NCBI RefSeq assembly: GCF_000247995.1
Contig: NZ_BAFE01000003.1
Span: forward strand, 1 to 64,000
DNA from: Mobilicoccus pelagius NBRC 104925
GTDB lineage: Bacteria > Actinomycetota > Actinomycetes > Actinomycetales > Dermatophilaceae
DNA: 64,000 nt
Direction: 5' to 3'
Position numbers and translations under genes: made by a program. Shown piece by piece: positions 1 through 10,264 of this stretch. Positions within the stretch are counted from its first letter, which is position 1. Each line of letters starts with the position of its first letter. A model generated the notes under the pieces. It did no database searches. It was not told the DNA's origin and was given only the letters and a program-made list of their open reading frames with translations.

Positions 1-19
1 CAGGAGGCACACTGAACCC

Positions 20-2221
20 ATGCCCCAGGACGTGTTTCTGCCGAACGGTAAGCCGACGCTGCGGCAGGGGATGCTCACGCGGCTGATGTTCGAGGTGCTC
101 GCCGAGGCGGCCGCGCCCATCAAGGCCGGGGCTGCCGTGAAGCGCATCGGCGCCCGTTTCGACCCCACGCCGCACGAGGCGTCGCTCAACAAGACCGGCG
201 TCCCCCGCTGGGAGACCTACGTGCGGTGGACGAGCAGCTGGGCCAAGTCGATCGGGTGGATCGACAAGGGCACCGGTTTCTGGTCCCTCACCGACGCCGG
301 ACGTGCGGCCGCCGACGACTATCCCGGCGACGCTCTCGACACAGAGATCGGAGCGCGGTACGCCGCCCTGCGGGCCGCCGCGAAGGCCTCGGCCGCCGAT
401 GCGGGCCCGGCCCCCCTGATGGAACGCGCTCTCGACGCACTCGGCCCCGGCTCGTGGACGACGTACGGTGACCTGGCCCAGCTCACCGGCTACGCCAACC
501 AAGGCGTCGGAACGGCAATGAAAGCCACGGCCCACGAGGCCGCCCACCGCGTGCTGCAGAGCGACGGCACACTGTCGCCGTCGTTCACCTGGTCCACCGA
601 CCGAGACGACGACCCCCGTGCCGTTCTCGAGGAGGAGGGCCTGGAGTTCGACGAGGACGGCCACGCCGACCTCGGCAGCCGCCTCACCGTCGACGACTTC
701 CGCGAACTCCTCGGAGTCGAGACGCCTGCACGGGCCTGGCTCATCCGGGGCAGCGTCAACGGCGTCAACCTCGTCCCGACCTGGCTGAGGCACGATTTCT
801 GCTCCCTGCCCGCGGGGCAGGCCACCCAGGTCACCGCCGACATGGACCGCACCGCGCTCAGCGCCCTCGTCGAGCGCGAGTACTCCGACAAGTCCTACGC
901 CGCCCGTTCCGACAAGGTGACGGAACTCGACGCGTTCCTCAACCGGATGCAGATCGACGACGTCATCGCCACCGTCAACGACGGCGAGTGCTACCTGGGC
1001 CGGATCACCGGCCACCCCGACATCCACCCGGACGCCGACGACCGATCGAACCTGCGCCGGAGCGTCACCTGGGTCAACGCTGCCGAGCCGGTCGACTACG
1101 CCGACCTGCCCAAGGCCCTCACCGCCAAACTCTCGCAGCAACGCACGATCGTCGACCTCACGAGTGAGCGGCGCACGCTCGAGGGCTACTTCCCGACCCG
1201 CTCCGACGACCCCGCACCGACGCCGGCGGTCCCCCACCTGGAGGGGGTCAGCCCCGCCACCCCCGAGCTCGCGACGGCGAACCACGTGGACCAGGCCTGG
1301 CTGCAGGAAGTGATCGACCTGCTGTGGGACCGGCGGCAACTCATCTTCTACGGGCCGCCCGGCACCGGTAAGACGTACCTGGCTCGCGCGATCGCCCACC
1401 ACCTCACCGACGCCCAGAACGTCAAGCTCGTGCAGTTCCACCCGTCGTACAGCTACGAGGACTTCTTCGAGGGGTATCGTCCCGGCGCGCCCACCGAGGA
1501 CGGGCGGGTGTCGTTCACCCTCACCCCCGGGCCGTTCCGCCGCCTCGTCGACGTCGCCCGCGAAGACCCCGGCACGCCGTACGTGCTCATCATCGACGAG
1601 ATCAACCGCGCCAACCTCGCCAAGGTGTTCGGCGAGCTCTACTTCCTCCTCGAATACCGCGACGAGAGCGTCGACCTCCTCTACGCCGCCGGCGACGACA
1701 GCGGCTTCTCCCTGCCCGACAACGTCTTCCTCATCGGCACCATGAACACCGCCGACCGGTCCATCGCCCTCGTCGACGCGGCGATGCGCCGCCGCTTCGC
1801 GTTCGTGCACCTCCACCCCGCAGAACCCCCGACCTCCGGCATCCTGCGCCGGTGGCTCTCAGCCGAAGGCAAGGACGCCGGCATCGCCGATCTGCACGAC
1901 GCCCTCAACACCCGGATCGAGGACCCCGATTTCAAGATCGGCCCCTCCTACTTCATGCGACCCGAGGTGCACCGCACGCCCGCGGGCATCGAGCGCATGT
2001 GGCGCACGGCGATCCTTCCGCTGCTCGAAGAGCATCACTACGGTGAGGGCCTCGGCGTCGCCGCCTACTACGACCTCGACACCATTCGCCGAACCGTCCG
2101 CTCGGGGGCGGTCATCGCACCCGGCGAGAACGAGGGCACCACCCCGAATCACCCCACCGCGCCGCGGAAGACCGAGAACCTGCCGACCGAGACGGGTGAT
2201 CCGTCGACGCCGTCCTCATGA
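20..2221 (+). CDS. mcrB: McrB-type restriction AAA+ GTPase with winged-helix, ATL-like and PUA-like reader regions
   Basis: This is the motor and DNA-reading subunit of a type IV (McrBC) restriction system, expected to form a hexameric GTPase that recruits McrC to modified DNA. The C-terminal half is a McrB AAA+ domain: Walker A GPPGTGKT at 445-452, Walker B VLIIDE at 522-527, the McrB motif NTADRS at 576-581 and an Arg-rich RRRFAF finger near 590. Residues about 15-100 look like a winged helix of the Mrr N-terminal type. Residues about 133-215 resemble MGMT/alkyltransferase-like proteins (TTYGDLA ... GVGTAMK ... HRVLQSDG), but the catalytic PCHRV is A-A-H-R-V (A175) and the Arg-finger position is Q161. 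Residues about 235-385 look PUA/EVE-like. AGGAGG lies at 2-7 before the ATG. The gene overlaps mcrC by 4 nt. Family call firm; the reader domains are pattern matches. Confidence 0.9.
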   Translation: MPQDVFLPNGKPTLRQGMLTRLMFEVLAEAAAPIKAGAAVKRIGARFDPTPHEASLNKTGVPRWETYVRWTSSWAKSIGWIDKGTGFWSLTDAGRAAADDYPGDALDTEIGARYAALRAAAKASAADAGPAPLMERALDALGPGSWTTYGDLAQLTGYANQGVGTAMKATAHEAAHRVLQSDGTLSPSFTWSTDRDDDPRAVLEEEGLEFDEDGHADLGSRLTVDDFRELLGVETPARAWLIRGSVNGVNLVPTWLRHDFCSLPAGQATQVTADMDRTALSALVEREYSDKSYAARSDKVTELDAFLNRMQIDDVIATVNDGECYLGRITGHPDIHPDADDRSNLRRSVTWVNAAEPVDYADLPKALTAKLSQQRTIVDLTSERRTLEGYFPTRSDDPAPTPAVPHLEGVSPATPELATANHVDQAWLQEVIDLLWDRRQLIFYGPPGTGKTYLARAIAHHLTDAQNVKLVQFHPSYSYEDFFEGYRPGAPTEDGRVSFTLTPGPFRRLVDVAREDPGTPYVLIIDEINRANLAKVFGELYFLLEYRDESVDLLYAAGDDSGFSLPDNVFLIGTMNTADRSIALVDAAMRRRFAFVHLHPAEPPTSGILRRWLSAEGKDAGIADLHDALNTRIEDPDFKIGPSYFMRPEVHRTPAGIERMWRTAILPLLEEHHYGEGLGVAAYYDLDTIRRTVRSGAVIAPGENEGTTPNHPTAPRKTENLPTETGDPSTPSS

Positions 2222-3468
2222 ACTCCACCCGGGACGAGCGGCTGCGGATCGAGCTCGTCGAGAACGACCCGGCGGCAGAAGTGGCGCTGACCCCCCGGCA
2301 GGCTCAGCACCTCGGAGACAGCGGGGTCATCACTGCCACCCCCACCCTCCGTCCCGGTCGATGGATGGTGGCACCGGACCGCTACGTCGGGATAGCGACA
2401 CTCGGCGACGTCGAGGTGTCAATCCGACCCAAGCTGCCCATCCGACGCCTCATGTTCCTCCTCGGCTACGCCTACGACCTCACCGCGTGGCGCGACGACC
2501 CCGTCGGCGCCGCCGCCGACGACGACCTGCTGTCCGCGGTGGCCACGGCCTTCGCTCGGCAGGCCCAGCGTGCCGTGGAGCAAGGGCTCCTCCAGGGGTA
2601 CCGCGACACGGAGGAAGCGGCAGTGGTCCTCCGCGGCCGGCTTCGCACCGACGACCAACTCCGCGGGCATTTCGGCCTCCCGATCCCGTTGGAGATCCGC
2701 TATGACGACTACACCGTCGACATCGCTGAGAACCGCATCCTGCGCACGGCCGCCGAACGCCTCCTGCGTCTTCCGCGACTCCACGCCACCACTCGCCGCA
2801 CGCTGCTCCGACTCGTCCGCACCCTCGCCGACACGCAGCCCCTCCCCCGCGGGAGCGGAATCCCCGCCTGGCAGCCCTCTCGACTCAACGCGCGTTACCA
2901 CCCGGCCCTGCGGCTCGGGGAGCTCGTCCTGCGCGGAGGGTCGTTCGAGCATGCCGACGGGCACACCATCGTCGACGGCTTCCTCGTCGACATGGCCCGA
3001 CTCTTCGAGCAGTTCCTCACCGTCGCGCTCCGCGAGGCGCTCGCCGGCCGCGGCGGCACCGTCGACGGGCAGAACACGCTCCGACTCGACACCGAGGGCG
3101 CCATCACCATCCGACCGGACATCCTCTGGCGCAAGAACGGCGCGGTCGCGGCCGTCGTCGACGCCAAATACAAGGCCGGGAAGTCGAACGCGTACCCCAA
3201 CGCGGACGTGTATCAGATGCTCACGTACTGCACGCGCCTTGGCCTCGCCACGGGCCACCTCGTCTACGCGAAGGGCGAATCCGTGCCCGGACGAGCCCGG
3301 ATCCTCGGCACAGACCTCGTACTGGTCCGCCACGCCCTCGATCTCGACACCACCCCCGATGCTCTCCTCAGCCAGATTGTCGACCTCGCGGCAGCCATCG
3401 CAGCCGATGCACATCTCCCCAGCCGTCGCTCTCCCGCCACGGGGCCCAACCACCATCTGAGGAATTGA
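2218..3468 (+). CDS. mcrC: McrC-type restriction endonuclease subunit
   Basis: This is the nuclease partner of the McrB-like gene upstream; it stimulates McrB GTP hydrolysis and cuts DNA. It has 416 residues, the usual McrC size. The N-terminal half is the McrC DUF2357-like region, and the C-terminal half has a PD-(D/E)xK site: R-P-D with D301, then D315-A-K317-Y-K. The acidic residue before the lysine is Asp, which is common in McrC. Its ATG overlaps the mcrB stop (ATGA, 2218-2221), so the two are translationally coupled and made in a fixed ratio. The gene ends convergently with the CPBP protease gene. The pair is a complete two-gene module with no methyltransferase, as expected for type IV. 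Confidence 0.9.
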   Translation: MNSTRDERLRIELVENDPAAEVALTPRQAQHLGDSGVITATPTLRPGRWMVAPDRYVGIATLGDVEVSIRPKLPIRRLMFLLGYAYDLTAWRDDPVGAAADDDLLSAVATAFARQAQRAVEQGLLQGYRDTEEAAVVLRGRLRTDDQLRGHFGLPIPLEIRYDDYTVDIAENRILRTAAERLLRLPRLHATTRRTLLRLVRTLADTQPLPRGSGIPAWQPSRLNARYHPALRLGELVLRGGSFEHADGHTIVDGFLVDMARLFEQFLTVALREALAGRGGTVDGQNTLRLDTEGAITIRPDILWRKNGAVAAVVDAKYKAGKSNAYPNADVYQMLTYCTRLGLATGHLVYAKGESVPGRARILGTDLVLVRHALDLDTTPDALLSQIVDLAAAIAADAHLPSRRSPATGPNHHLRN

Positions 3469-3471
3469 GTC

Positions 3472-3487
3472 CACGGGCATGCCCGTG
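3472..3487. terminator. Perfect 16-bp palindrome between convergent genes
   Basis: CACGGGCATGCCCGTG is a perfect dyad 3 bp after the mcrC stop and about 65 bp beyond the end of the convergent CPBP gene. It is probably a bidirectional terminator; without a loop it could instead be a protein site. Confidence 0.35.
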
Positions 3488-3552
3488 CGCAGCCCCCGAG
3501 CGGGGGAAGAGCCGTCGGGGGCCGGGCCGGAAGGGACGGCGTCCCGCGACGC

Positions 3553-4518
3553 CTACCACTTCGACGGTCGCCCCTCGACCACCTCGAAGTTCGAGAAGCG
3601 CGAGACGGGCTCGCATCGTGCAGGTCGGTGCAGCAGCCACGCGGCGGCGAGGGTCGTGACGACTCCCCACGCCACCCACAGGGCAGGGCCGTTGCCGACA
3701 CCGCACCAGAGGGTGAGGATCGTCACCGCGACGTGGAATCCGCCGTGGACGCCGATCGCCGCGCACAGCGACCCCGTGCGGAGGACGAGCGCGCCGGCGA
3801 GCAGACCGAACCCGAACGGCACCGCGAGGTAGAGCACCCGCTCGACGGCGTTCTCCTGCCCGCCCTGTGAGGAGAGGTGCAGCAGCGCGAACACTCCGGC
3901 CGACACGTACGCCGAGACGACGGGCGGAGTGCGGAGGGTCTGCATGACGTACCCGCGCCAGATCAGCTCCTCGGGGATGCCCTGCAGGAGGAACGCCCGG
4001 GCGAGGGCGACGACGATCACTGCCCACAGCGGCCACCCGCCGGTGAGCGCTTGCGGGTCGATGGGGCGGGTCGGCGCGACCGCCTCGACGAGCAGGCCCG
4101 TGACGACGACGAGCACGACGATCACCGCCATGCCGAGGAGCAGCGCGCGCGCCGACCGGTGGGTCCACGCCCACCCGGTCTCCCCCATCGGGCGTCGGTC
4201 GACCCACCGCATGAGGGCCCGGACGAGCAGCCACGCCACGAGCGTCGGCAGGGTGTACACCGTCACGATCACCGCGACGCCCGCGGGGAGGGGCCAGGCG
4301 TCGAGGCGTGCGTCCACGTCGGGCACGAGAGCGAGGACGGCGGGCGAGGACGACGCCGCGAACAGCGCCACGACGGCGAGGACGACCCGGGCCCAGCCCG
4401 GCAGGCGGCGCGGAGGACGATCGGCCTCGGACTCGGGGCCGACGCGGACCTCCCCACGTGGCACGTCGCCGAGGGTGGTCGCGCTGGTGGAGGCGGTGTC
4501 GGTGTCGTGAGACGTCAT
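3553..4518 (-). CDS. CPBP-family intramembrane metalloprotease (Abi/CAAX-like)
   Basis: This is a polytopic membrane protein of 321 residues in the CPBP (CAAX protease/bacteriocin-processing, ABI) family. All three catalytic motifs are present: EELIWR (E183, E184, R188), FALLH (F210, H214) and H258-GGF-H262. About eight hydrophobic segments follow a polar N-terminal tail of about 45 residues. The substrate cannot be told; bacterial members include bacteriocin self-immunity and prenyl-protein proteases. It is divergent from a NarL-type sensor kinase, leaving only 139 bp between the starts. TAGCGT ends 7 nt before the ATG with no Shine-Dalgarno, consistent with a leaderless mRNA. Confidence 0.85.
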   Translation of the reverse strand: MTSHDTDTASTSATTLGDVPRGEVRVGPESEADRPPRRLPGWARVVLAVVALFAASSSPAVLALVPDVDARLDAWPLPAGVAVIVTVYTLPTLVAWLLVRALMRWVDRRPMGETGWAWTHRSARALLLGMAVIVVLVVVTGLLVEAVAPTRPIDPQALTGGWPLWAVIVVALARAFLLQGIPEELIWRGYVMQTLRTPPVVSAYVSAGVFALLHLSSQGGQENAVERVLYLAVPFGFGLLAGALVLRTGSLCAAIGVHGGFHVAVTILTLWCGVGNGPALWVAWGVVTTLAAAWLLHRPARCEPVSRFSNFEVVEGRPSKW

Positions 4519-4525
4519 GTCCTCG

Positions 4526-4531
4526 ACGCTA
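4526..4531 (-). promoter_or_regulatory. -10 element of leaderless promoter (CPBP)
   Basis: TAGCGT on the minus strand ends 7 nt before the ATG at 4518. No Shine-Dalgarno lies between. Confidence 0.45.
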
Positions 4532-4645
4532 CGAACGCGACTCGCACGCCGCGTGACCCGACGGTCATGTTCCCGCGGCCGCCATGGTGACCGCGGACGT
4601 GACGACCCATGACCCCGGTCACGGGCACACGCCGCGCGCCGTTCC

Positions 4646-4651
4646 TACGCT
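4646..4651 (+). promoter_or_regulatory. -10 element of leaderless promoter (sensor kinase)
   Basis: TACGCT ends 6 nt before the ATG at 4658, which places transcription start at the start codon. The identical hexamer and spacing recur before the epimerase gene. Confidence 0.5.
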
Positions 4652-4657
4652 GGGGTC

Positions 4658-6037
4658 ATGCCCCCAGCGAGCCGCGCGACGCCGACCGCTCTCCTGCCGA
4701 CCATGCTCCTGCCTGCCCGGTTGCTCGACGCGCTCTTCGCCGTGTCCCTGGTGGGCGTTCTCCTCACCGCGGTGAGCCTCCCGCTCTACGACGCGCCCGC
4801 GGCGGGCCCGCGGGCGATGCTGTGCGTCGCGGGCACGATCGTCCTCGGCGGGCTGTGGTGGTGGCGTCGCCGCGTCACGGGGCAGGCACGGGTCGCGACG
4901 ACGATCGCGTTCACCCTCGCCGCGGTCGGCGTGTCGTACGCGGGCGACGTCATCCTCGCGATGTTGCCCGTCTTCTGCGCCCTCCTCGTGCTCGCGCTCG
5001 ACATCGCGCCGTTGGCCGCGACCGTGCTCGTCGTCGTCCTCGTCGCGCTGCAGGGGACCCGCATGGTGCTGGCGGGCCGCGGCGTCGAGGCGTTCGACCA
5101 GTCCGTCGGAACGGGCGCGGTGCTCGCGTTCATCCTCGCGTTCGCGTTGCTGCTGCGACGCACCGCGGGCGATGCCGCCGAACGCCTCGCGCTCCTCACC
5201 GAACGCGACGAGGCCAACGCCCGCCTCACGGAGGCCAACGCACGCCTGCAGGGCAGCATCGAGACGGAGAAGGAACTCGTCCTCGCCCGCGAACGCTCCC
5301 GCGCCGCACGGGATCTTCACGACGGTCTGGGGCACCGACTCACGCTCGTGACGATGTCGCTCGACTTCGCCCTCCGCGCCCGCGACCGCACGCCGGACCG
5401 CGCGTGGGAGGAGGTCGCCACCGCCCGCGCCACCACCGGGGAGGCGATCGACGAGATGCGCCTGTGGGTGCGGGCGCTCAGCCCCGTCGCCGTCGAAGGA
5501 CTCCAGGGTGCGGCGGCGCTCGACGCCGTCGCCGAGGCGTTCCGCGGCACGGGCGTCGACGTCACGGTCTCGACGCTCGGCGAGGAACGCCCCCTCCCCG
5601 ACGACGTCGTCCTCTTCCTCCACCGGTTCGTCCAGGAGGGCCTCACCAACGCCCTGCGCCACGCCCGCGCCCGACGGGTCACCATCGACCTCGCCTACGG
5701 CACCGACGACGTGACGATCACGTCGACGGACGACGGTCGCACGCACGACGACGGCAGGGACGCCGGTGGCGACACGGGATCCGCGAGCGCCGCGGGCGCC
5801 GACGGCGTCGCCGCCACCACGGACGCAACGGACATCGAGGACGCCGACGTCGTCCCCGGTTTCGGTCTGAGGTCGCTCTCGGAGCGCGCCTCGGCCCTCG
5901 GCGGGGAGGTGGCCACCCACCGTGGCGAGGACGGCCTCGTCCTCACCGCCCGGATACCGGCACCGAGAGCTGCCGACACCCCCGCCGTGCCGTCCGCCTC
6001 GGCCGTCGCCGCCCTCGTGAGCGAGGTGGCCCCGTGA
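4658..6037 (+). CDS. NarL/DesK-type sensor histidine kinase
   Basis: This is the membrane sensor kinase of a two-component system, 459 residues. Residues about 15-165 hold five to six hydrophobic segments with no clear extracellular domain. A short coiled coil follows (about 170-210, EANARLTEANARL), then a HisKA_3 dimerisation domain with the phosphoacceptor H221 in DLHDGLGH. The C-terminal HATPase has an N-box (FVQEGLTNALRHA) and a G-box (GFGLRSLSERA). A low-complexity Asp/Gly/Ala insert lies between these boxes (about 350-395). The stop overlaps the GTG start of the response regulator, so the pair is coupled. The signal is unknown; the divergent CPBP protease is a possible target. Confidence 0.9.
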   Translation: MPPASRATPTALLPTMLLPARLLDALFAVSLVGVLLTAVSLPLYDAPAAGPRAMLCVAGTIVLGGLWWWRRRVTGQARVATTIAFTLAAVGVSYAGDVILAMLPVFCALLVLALDIAPLAATVLVVVLVALQGTRMVLAGRGVEAFDQSVGTGAVLAFILAFALLLRRTAGDAAERLALLTERDEANARLTEANARLQGSIETEKELVLARERSRAARDLHDGLGHRLTLVTMSLDFALRARDRTPDRAWEEVATARATTGEAIDEMRLWVRALSPVAVEGLQGAAALDAVAEAFRGTGVDVTVSTLGEERPLPDDVVLFLHRFVQEGLTNALRHARARRVTIDLAYGTDDVTITSTDDGRTHDDGRDAGGDTGSASAAGADGVAATTDATDIEDADVVPGFGLRSLSERASALGGEVATHRGEDGLVLTARIPAPRAADTPAVPSASAVAALVSEVAP

Positions 6038-6666
6038 TCCGTCTCGTCCTCGTCGACGATCAGCAACTTATCCGCCGCGGCCTCGGGCTGCTCTTCGAGA
6101 CCCTGGAGGGGGTCGAGGTCGTGGGCGAGGCGGCGAACGGGGACGAGGCGCTCGCTGTCATCGCCAAGGTCTCCCCCGACGTCGTCCTCAGCGATGCGCG
6201 GATGCCGGTGATGGACGGGGTCGCCCTCGTCGCGGCGTGCGCGGAACGGCATCCGGGCCTGCCGGTCCTCGTCCTCACGACGTTCGACGACGCCGACCTC
6301 GTGCGGGCGGCGATCGGTGCCGGCGCGGCGGGGTTCCTCCTCAAGGACTCCTCCCCCGAGGCGCTCGCCGACGCGATCGTCGCCGCCCACGACGGCGGGC
6401 TCGTCATCGACCCCCGGGTCACGCGGGCGGCGATGCGTCCCGCGCGCGGCCGCGACGAGGGCGCGAGCCCGCTCGCCGTGCTCACCCCGGCGGAGCGTGC
6501 CGTCGCCGCGCGCGTCGCCCTGGGAGAGACGAACACCGAGATCGCCGCAGCCCTCGTCCTCGCCGAGGGGACGGTGAAGAACCACGTCTCCGCGCTCCTG
6601 CGCAAGCTCGACCAGCGGGACCGCACCGGCCTCGCGCTCTTCCTCCACCGCACTCTCGACAGGTGA
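6034..6666 (+). CDS. LuxR/NarL-family response regulator
   Basis: This is the DNA-binding partner of the upstream kinase, 210 residues from a GTG that overlaps the kinase stop (GTGA). The N-terminal receiver domain has the acidic pair DD near residue 8, phosphoacceptor D54 in VLSDARMP, and the conserved Lys in FLLKDSS. The C-terminal 60 residues form a LuxR-type helix-turn-helix ([43 protein letters not shown]). An upstream in-frame extension from 4609 is only antisense-like reading through the kinase gene and is discarded. A terminator hairpin lies 25 bp downstream. Confidence 0.93.
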   Translation: MIRLVLVDDQQLIRRGLGLLFETLEGVEVVGEAANGDEALAVIAKVSPDVVLSDARMPVMDGVALVAACAERHPGLPVLVLTTFDDADLVRAAIGAGAAGFLLKDSSPEALADAIVAAHDGGLVIDPRVTRAAMRPARGRDEGASPLAVLTPAERAVAARVALGETNTEIAAALVLAEGTVKNHVSALLRKLDQRDRTGLALFLHRTLDR

Positions 6667-6690
6667 GGCCCGGGCGGGACGACGCCGAAC

Positions 6691-6718
6691 GACCCGCCCC
6701 CTCGAGGGGACGGGCCGT
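6691..6718. terminator. Terminator after the two-component pair
   Basis: This hairpin has GACCCG and CGGGCC outer arms around the perfect inner dyad CCCCTCGAGGGG, and lies 25 bp after the response regulator stop. Confidence 0.6.
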
Positions 6719-7219
6719 CGAAGACGCGAAGGTCAGGAGCGAGCGATGAGCCGCTGGTCGACGTTCTTCTTCACGCCCCAGGCGTGGCGGTGTTCGCGCC
6801 ACGTCCGAGCTCTCACGCGACGACGTCGGCGCTTCGTGCATGCCGACGACAGCGTGGACGTCGTCCGCACGTCACCGATGTTGTGGGCCGTCTTCGCATT
6901 GATCGCCCGCACGAGCTGCGCGTCGCCTCCCACGCGTTCGCCGCCCGGTCGTGGTTCGAAGGTCGCTTCGCCGGACGGTCCCAGGTCTCCACCTGCGGAA
7001 CGCTTCGATGCCCCGACCCCTCCCGCCGGAGGCCTCACCCCACGCGGGTGGGGGCTCCGCGGCATCCTCGTGGCCGCCCCTCGCGCAGGTGCGCCGCCTC
7101 GCCCCGGGCTCGCACGCGCCCTCCGCACGACGACGACACGGCCACCTCACCCCACCCGGCCGACCGAGCCCCACTCGGGACGGTCGGTGCCCGGCCTGCC
7201 GGAACGCCACTCACGCTGC
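6719..7219. other. About 500 bp without an assignable gene
   Basis: No recognisable gene lies here. G+C is visibly lower at 6720-6960 than on either side. A minus-strand reading ending at 6733 (possible GTG near 6905) gives a basic, Arg/Lys-rich peptide of about 58 residues, with a C-terminus [14 protein letters not shown] and mostly G/C third positions. I do not recognise it, and it has no convincing ribosome site. Confidence 0.3.
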
Positions 7220-7225
7220 CAAGAT
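7220..7225 (+). promoter_or_regulatory. -10 element of leaderless promoter (pgm)
   Basis: CAAGAT ends 6 nt before the pgm ATG at 7232. Confidence 0.4.
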
Positions 7226-7231
7226 GAACCC

Positions 7232-8896
<1,665 letters not shown>

Positions 8897-8933
8897 CACC
8901 CCGGACGCACCCCGCCACCCGGCCGGTGGCACA

Positions 8934-8970
8934 CCGACGGCCGCTCCCCACCAGGGGGGGCGGCCGTCGG
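8934..8970 (+). terminator. Terminator after pgm
   Basis: An 11-bp perfect stem (CCGACGGCCGC / GCGGCCGTCGG) with a 15-nt loop begins 37 bp after the pgm stop. Confidence 0.7.
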
Positions 8971-9237
8971 CCTGCGTCCGGCCCGTCCCCGGCGGTACCG
9001 CGCACCGAATCGGCCCAGGCATGCCGCGCGACCCGCCGCGCGATCCCACCCCACCGGCCCGTCCCCCACCGACGTGACGCCATCTCGACGGACTCGACAC
9101 TGCGCAGACATCGAGGTTGCCGCGACACCGCAGATCAGAGGCCTGCGCCCTCCCTCCTGTGCGCGTCAGGTCGGCTCCCATGGCGTGACGCCGCGGACAT
9201 CGGCCGCGCAGACGCGCGACGAGACCGCCCCATGGAC
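8971..9237. other. Intergenic region, nothing recognised
   Basis: This lies between the pgm terminator and the MerR promoter. Short open frames here have no start signal and no recognisable product. Confidence 0.5.
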
Positions 9238-9268
9238 TTGACCCTCACGCGACGTGACCGGTCAGGCT
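9238..9268 (+). promoter_or_regulatory. MerR/TipA-type autoregulated promoter with 19-bp spacer
   Basis: TTGACC (9238-9243) and CAGGCT (9263-9268) are separated by 19 bp, the long spacer typical of MerR-controlled promoters. The spacer contains a dyad centred on CACG-cga-CGTG whose outer arms GACC and GGTC also pair, with one base of slippage. The -10 ends 6 nt before the regulator's ATG, so the gene probably controls itself. Confidence 0.5.
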
Positions 9269-9274
9269 CGTGTC

Positions 9275-10057
9275 ATGACCGAGACGGAGCACGAGTTCGA
9301 CGAACCGATGACCGTGGGGCAGGTGGCGCAGCGGCTGGGGATCACCCGGCGCACGTTGCACCACTACGACGAGATCGGTCTCGTCACCCCGAGCGTGCGC
9401 AGTCACGCCGGGTACCGGCTCTACACCGACGGCGACCTCACGCGTCTGCAGCACGTGGTGGTCTACCGGCGGCTCGGGTTCGGGCTCGAGGAGATCGCCG
9501 ATCTCCTCGACCGGCCCGACGGCCTCGTCGAGCACCTGCACCGTCAACGCGCCTCGGTCATGTCCCGCCTGGACGAGCTGCGCGGGCTCGTCACGGCACT
9601 CGACCACGCATTGGAGAACGCCATGACGGACACACCCATGACGGACGACGAGAAGCGCGAGCTGTTCGGCGACGCGTTAGGCGAGGAGTACGTCGCCGAG
9701 GCCGAGCAGCGTTGGGGTGACACCGACGCCTGGGCGCAGAGCCGCCGGCGCACCGCCGGGTTCACGAAGGCCGACTGGGAGCGGATCAAGGCCGAGGGTG
9801 ACGCGGTGAACGCCGAGTTCGCGCGCCTGCTCGCGGCCGGGGCCCCGGTCGACTCGGACGAGGCCGCGGCCGCCGCCGAGGCCCACCGCCGCAGCATCGA
9901 GTCGCACTTCGACTGCACCCACGAGATGCAGGCGCAGATCGCATCGATGTACGTGGGCGACCCCCGGTTCACCGCCCAGTACGAGGCGATCGCCCCGGGG
10001 CTGGCGCAGTACGTGTACGACGCGGTGCGCGCCAACGCCGAACGGCACCGCACCTGA
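9275..10057 (+). CDS. MerR-family regulator with TipAS-like effector domain
   Basis: This is a transcriptional activator of 260 residues. An N-terminal MerR winged helix (MTVGQVAQRLGITRRTLHHYDEIGLVTPS, about 12-40) is followed by a dimerisation helix (about 80-115). A C-terminal TipAS-like all-helical domain (about 140-255) carries the usual C-terminal pattern MYVGDPRFTAQYEAIAPGLAQYV. TipAS domains bind thiopeptides and other planar drugs and induce multidrug responses. The ATG at 9275 is preferred over an upstream GTG because a -10 element sits 6 nt before it. Neighbours do not reveal targets beyond its own promoter. Confidence 0.88.
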   Translation: MTETEHEFDEPMTVGQVAQRLGITRRTLHHYDEIGLVTPSVRSHAGYRLYTDGDLTRLQHVVVYRRLGFGLEEIADLLDRPDGLVEHLHRQRASVMSRLDELRGLVTALDHALENAMTDTPMTDDEKRELFGDALGEEYVAEAEQRWGDTDAWAQSRRRTAGFTKADWERIKAEGDAVNAEFARLLAAGAPVDSDEAAAAAEAHRRSIESHFDCTHEMQAQIASMYVGDPRFTAQYEAIAPGLAQYVYDAVRANAERHRT

Positions 10058-10063
10058 GCAGGA

Positions 10064-10096
10064 GCGGGGCCGAGCACGGCGCGTGCCCGGCCCCGC
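10064..10096 (+). terminator. Terminator after the MerR gene
   Basis: The near-perfect hairpin has GCGGGGCCG paired with CGGCCCCGC and an inner GCACG/CGTGC pair, 6 bp after the stop. Confidence 0.65.
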
Positions 10097-10200
10097 GCTC
10101 GCCTGCCCGGCTGCACGATCCTGGCGGCGGCCGATGCGTCGACGCCACCGTCGATCCCGTCGCCGAGGACGAGCGGTTCACGTGACGGACGGGCTCTTTC

Positions 10201-10226
10201 CACGTCTCGAGACGTGAGGCTAGTCT
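10201..10226 (+). promoter_or_regulatory. 16-bp palindromic operator and -10 of the acyl-CoA synthetase promoter
   Basis: CACGTCTCGAGACGTG (10201-10216) is a perfect palindrome directly before a -10-like TAGTCT (10221-10226). A -35-like CTTTCC at 10196 would give a 19-bp spacer filled by the palindrome. The binding regulator is unknown. Confidence 0.45.
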
Positions 10227-10264
10227 CCCCTGACCCGATCGCCCCGCCGGACGAGGAGATTCCC

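Noticed and set aside
6746..7231. N-terminal extension of phosphoglucomutase
   Set aside because: The upstream 162 codons do not match any Pgm N-terminus, and a promoter -10 lies within them.
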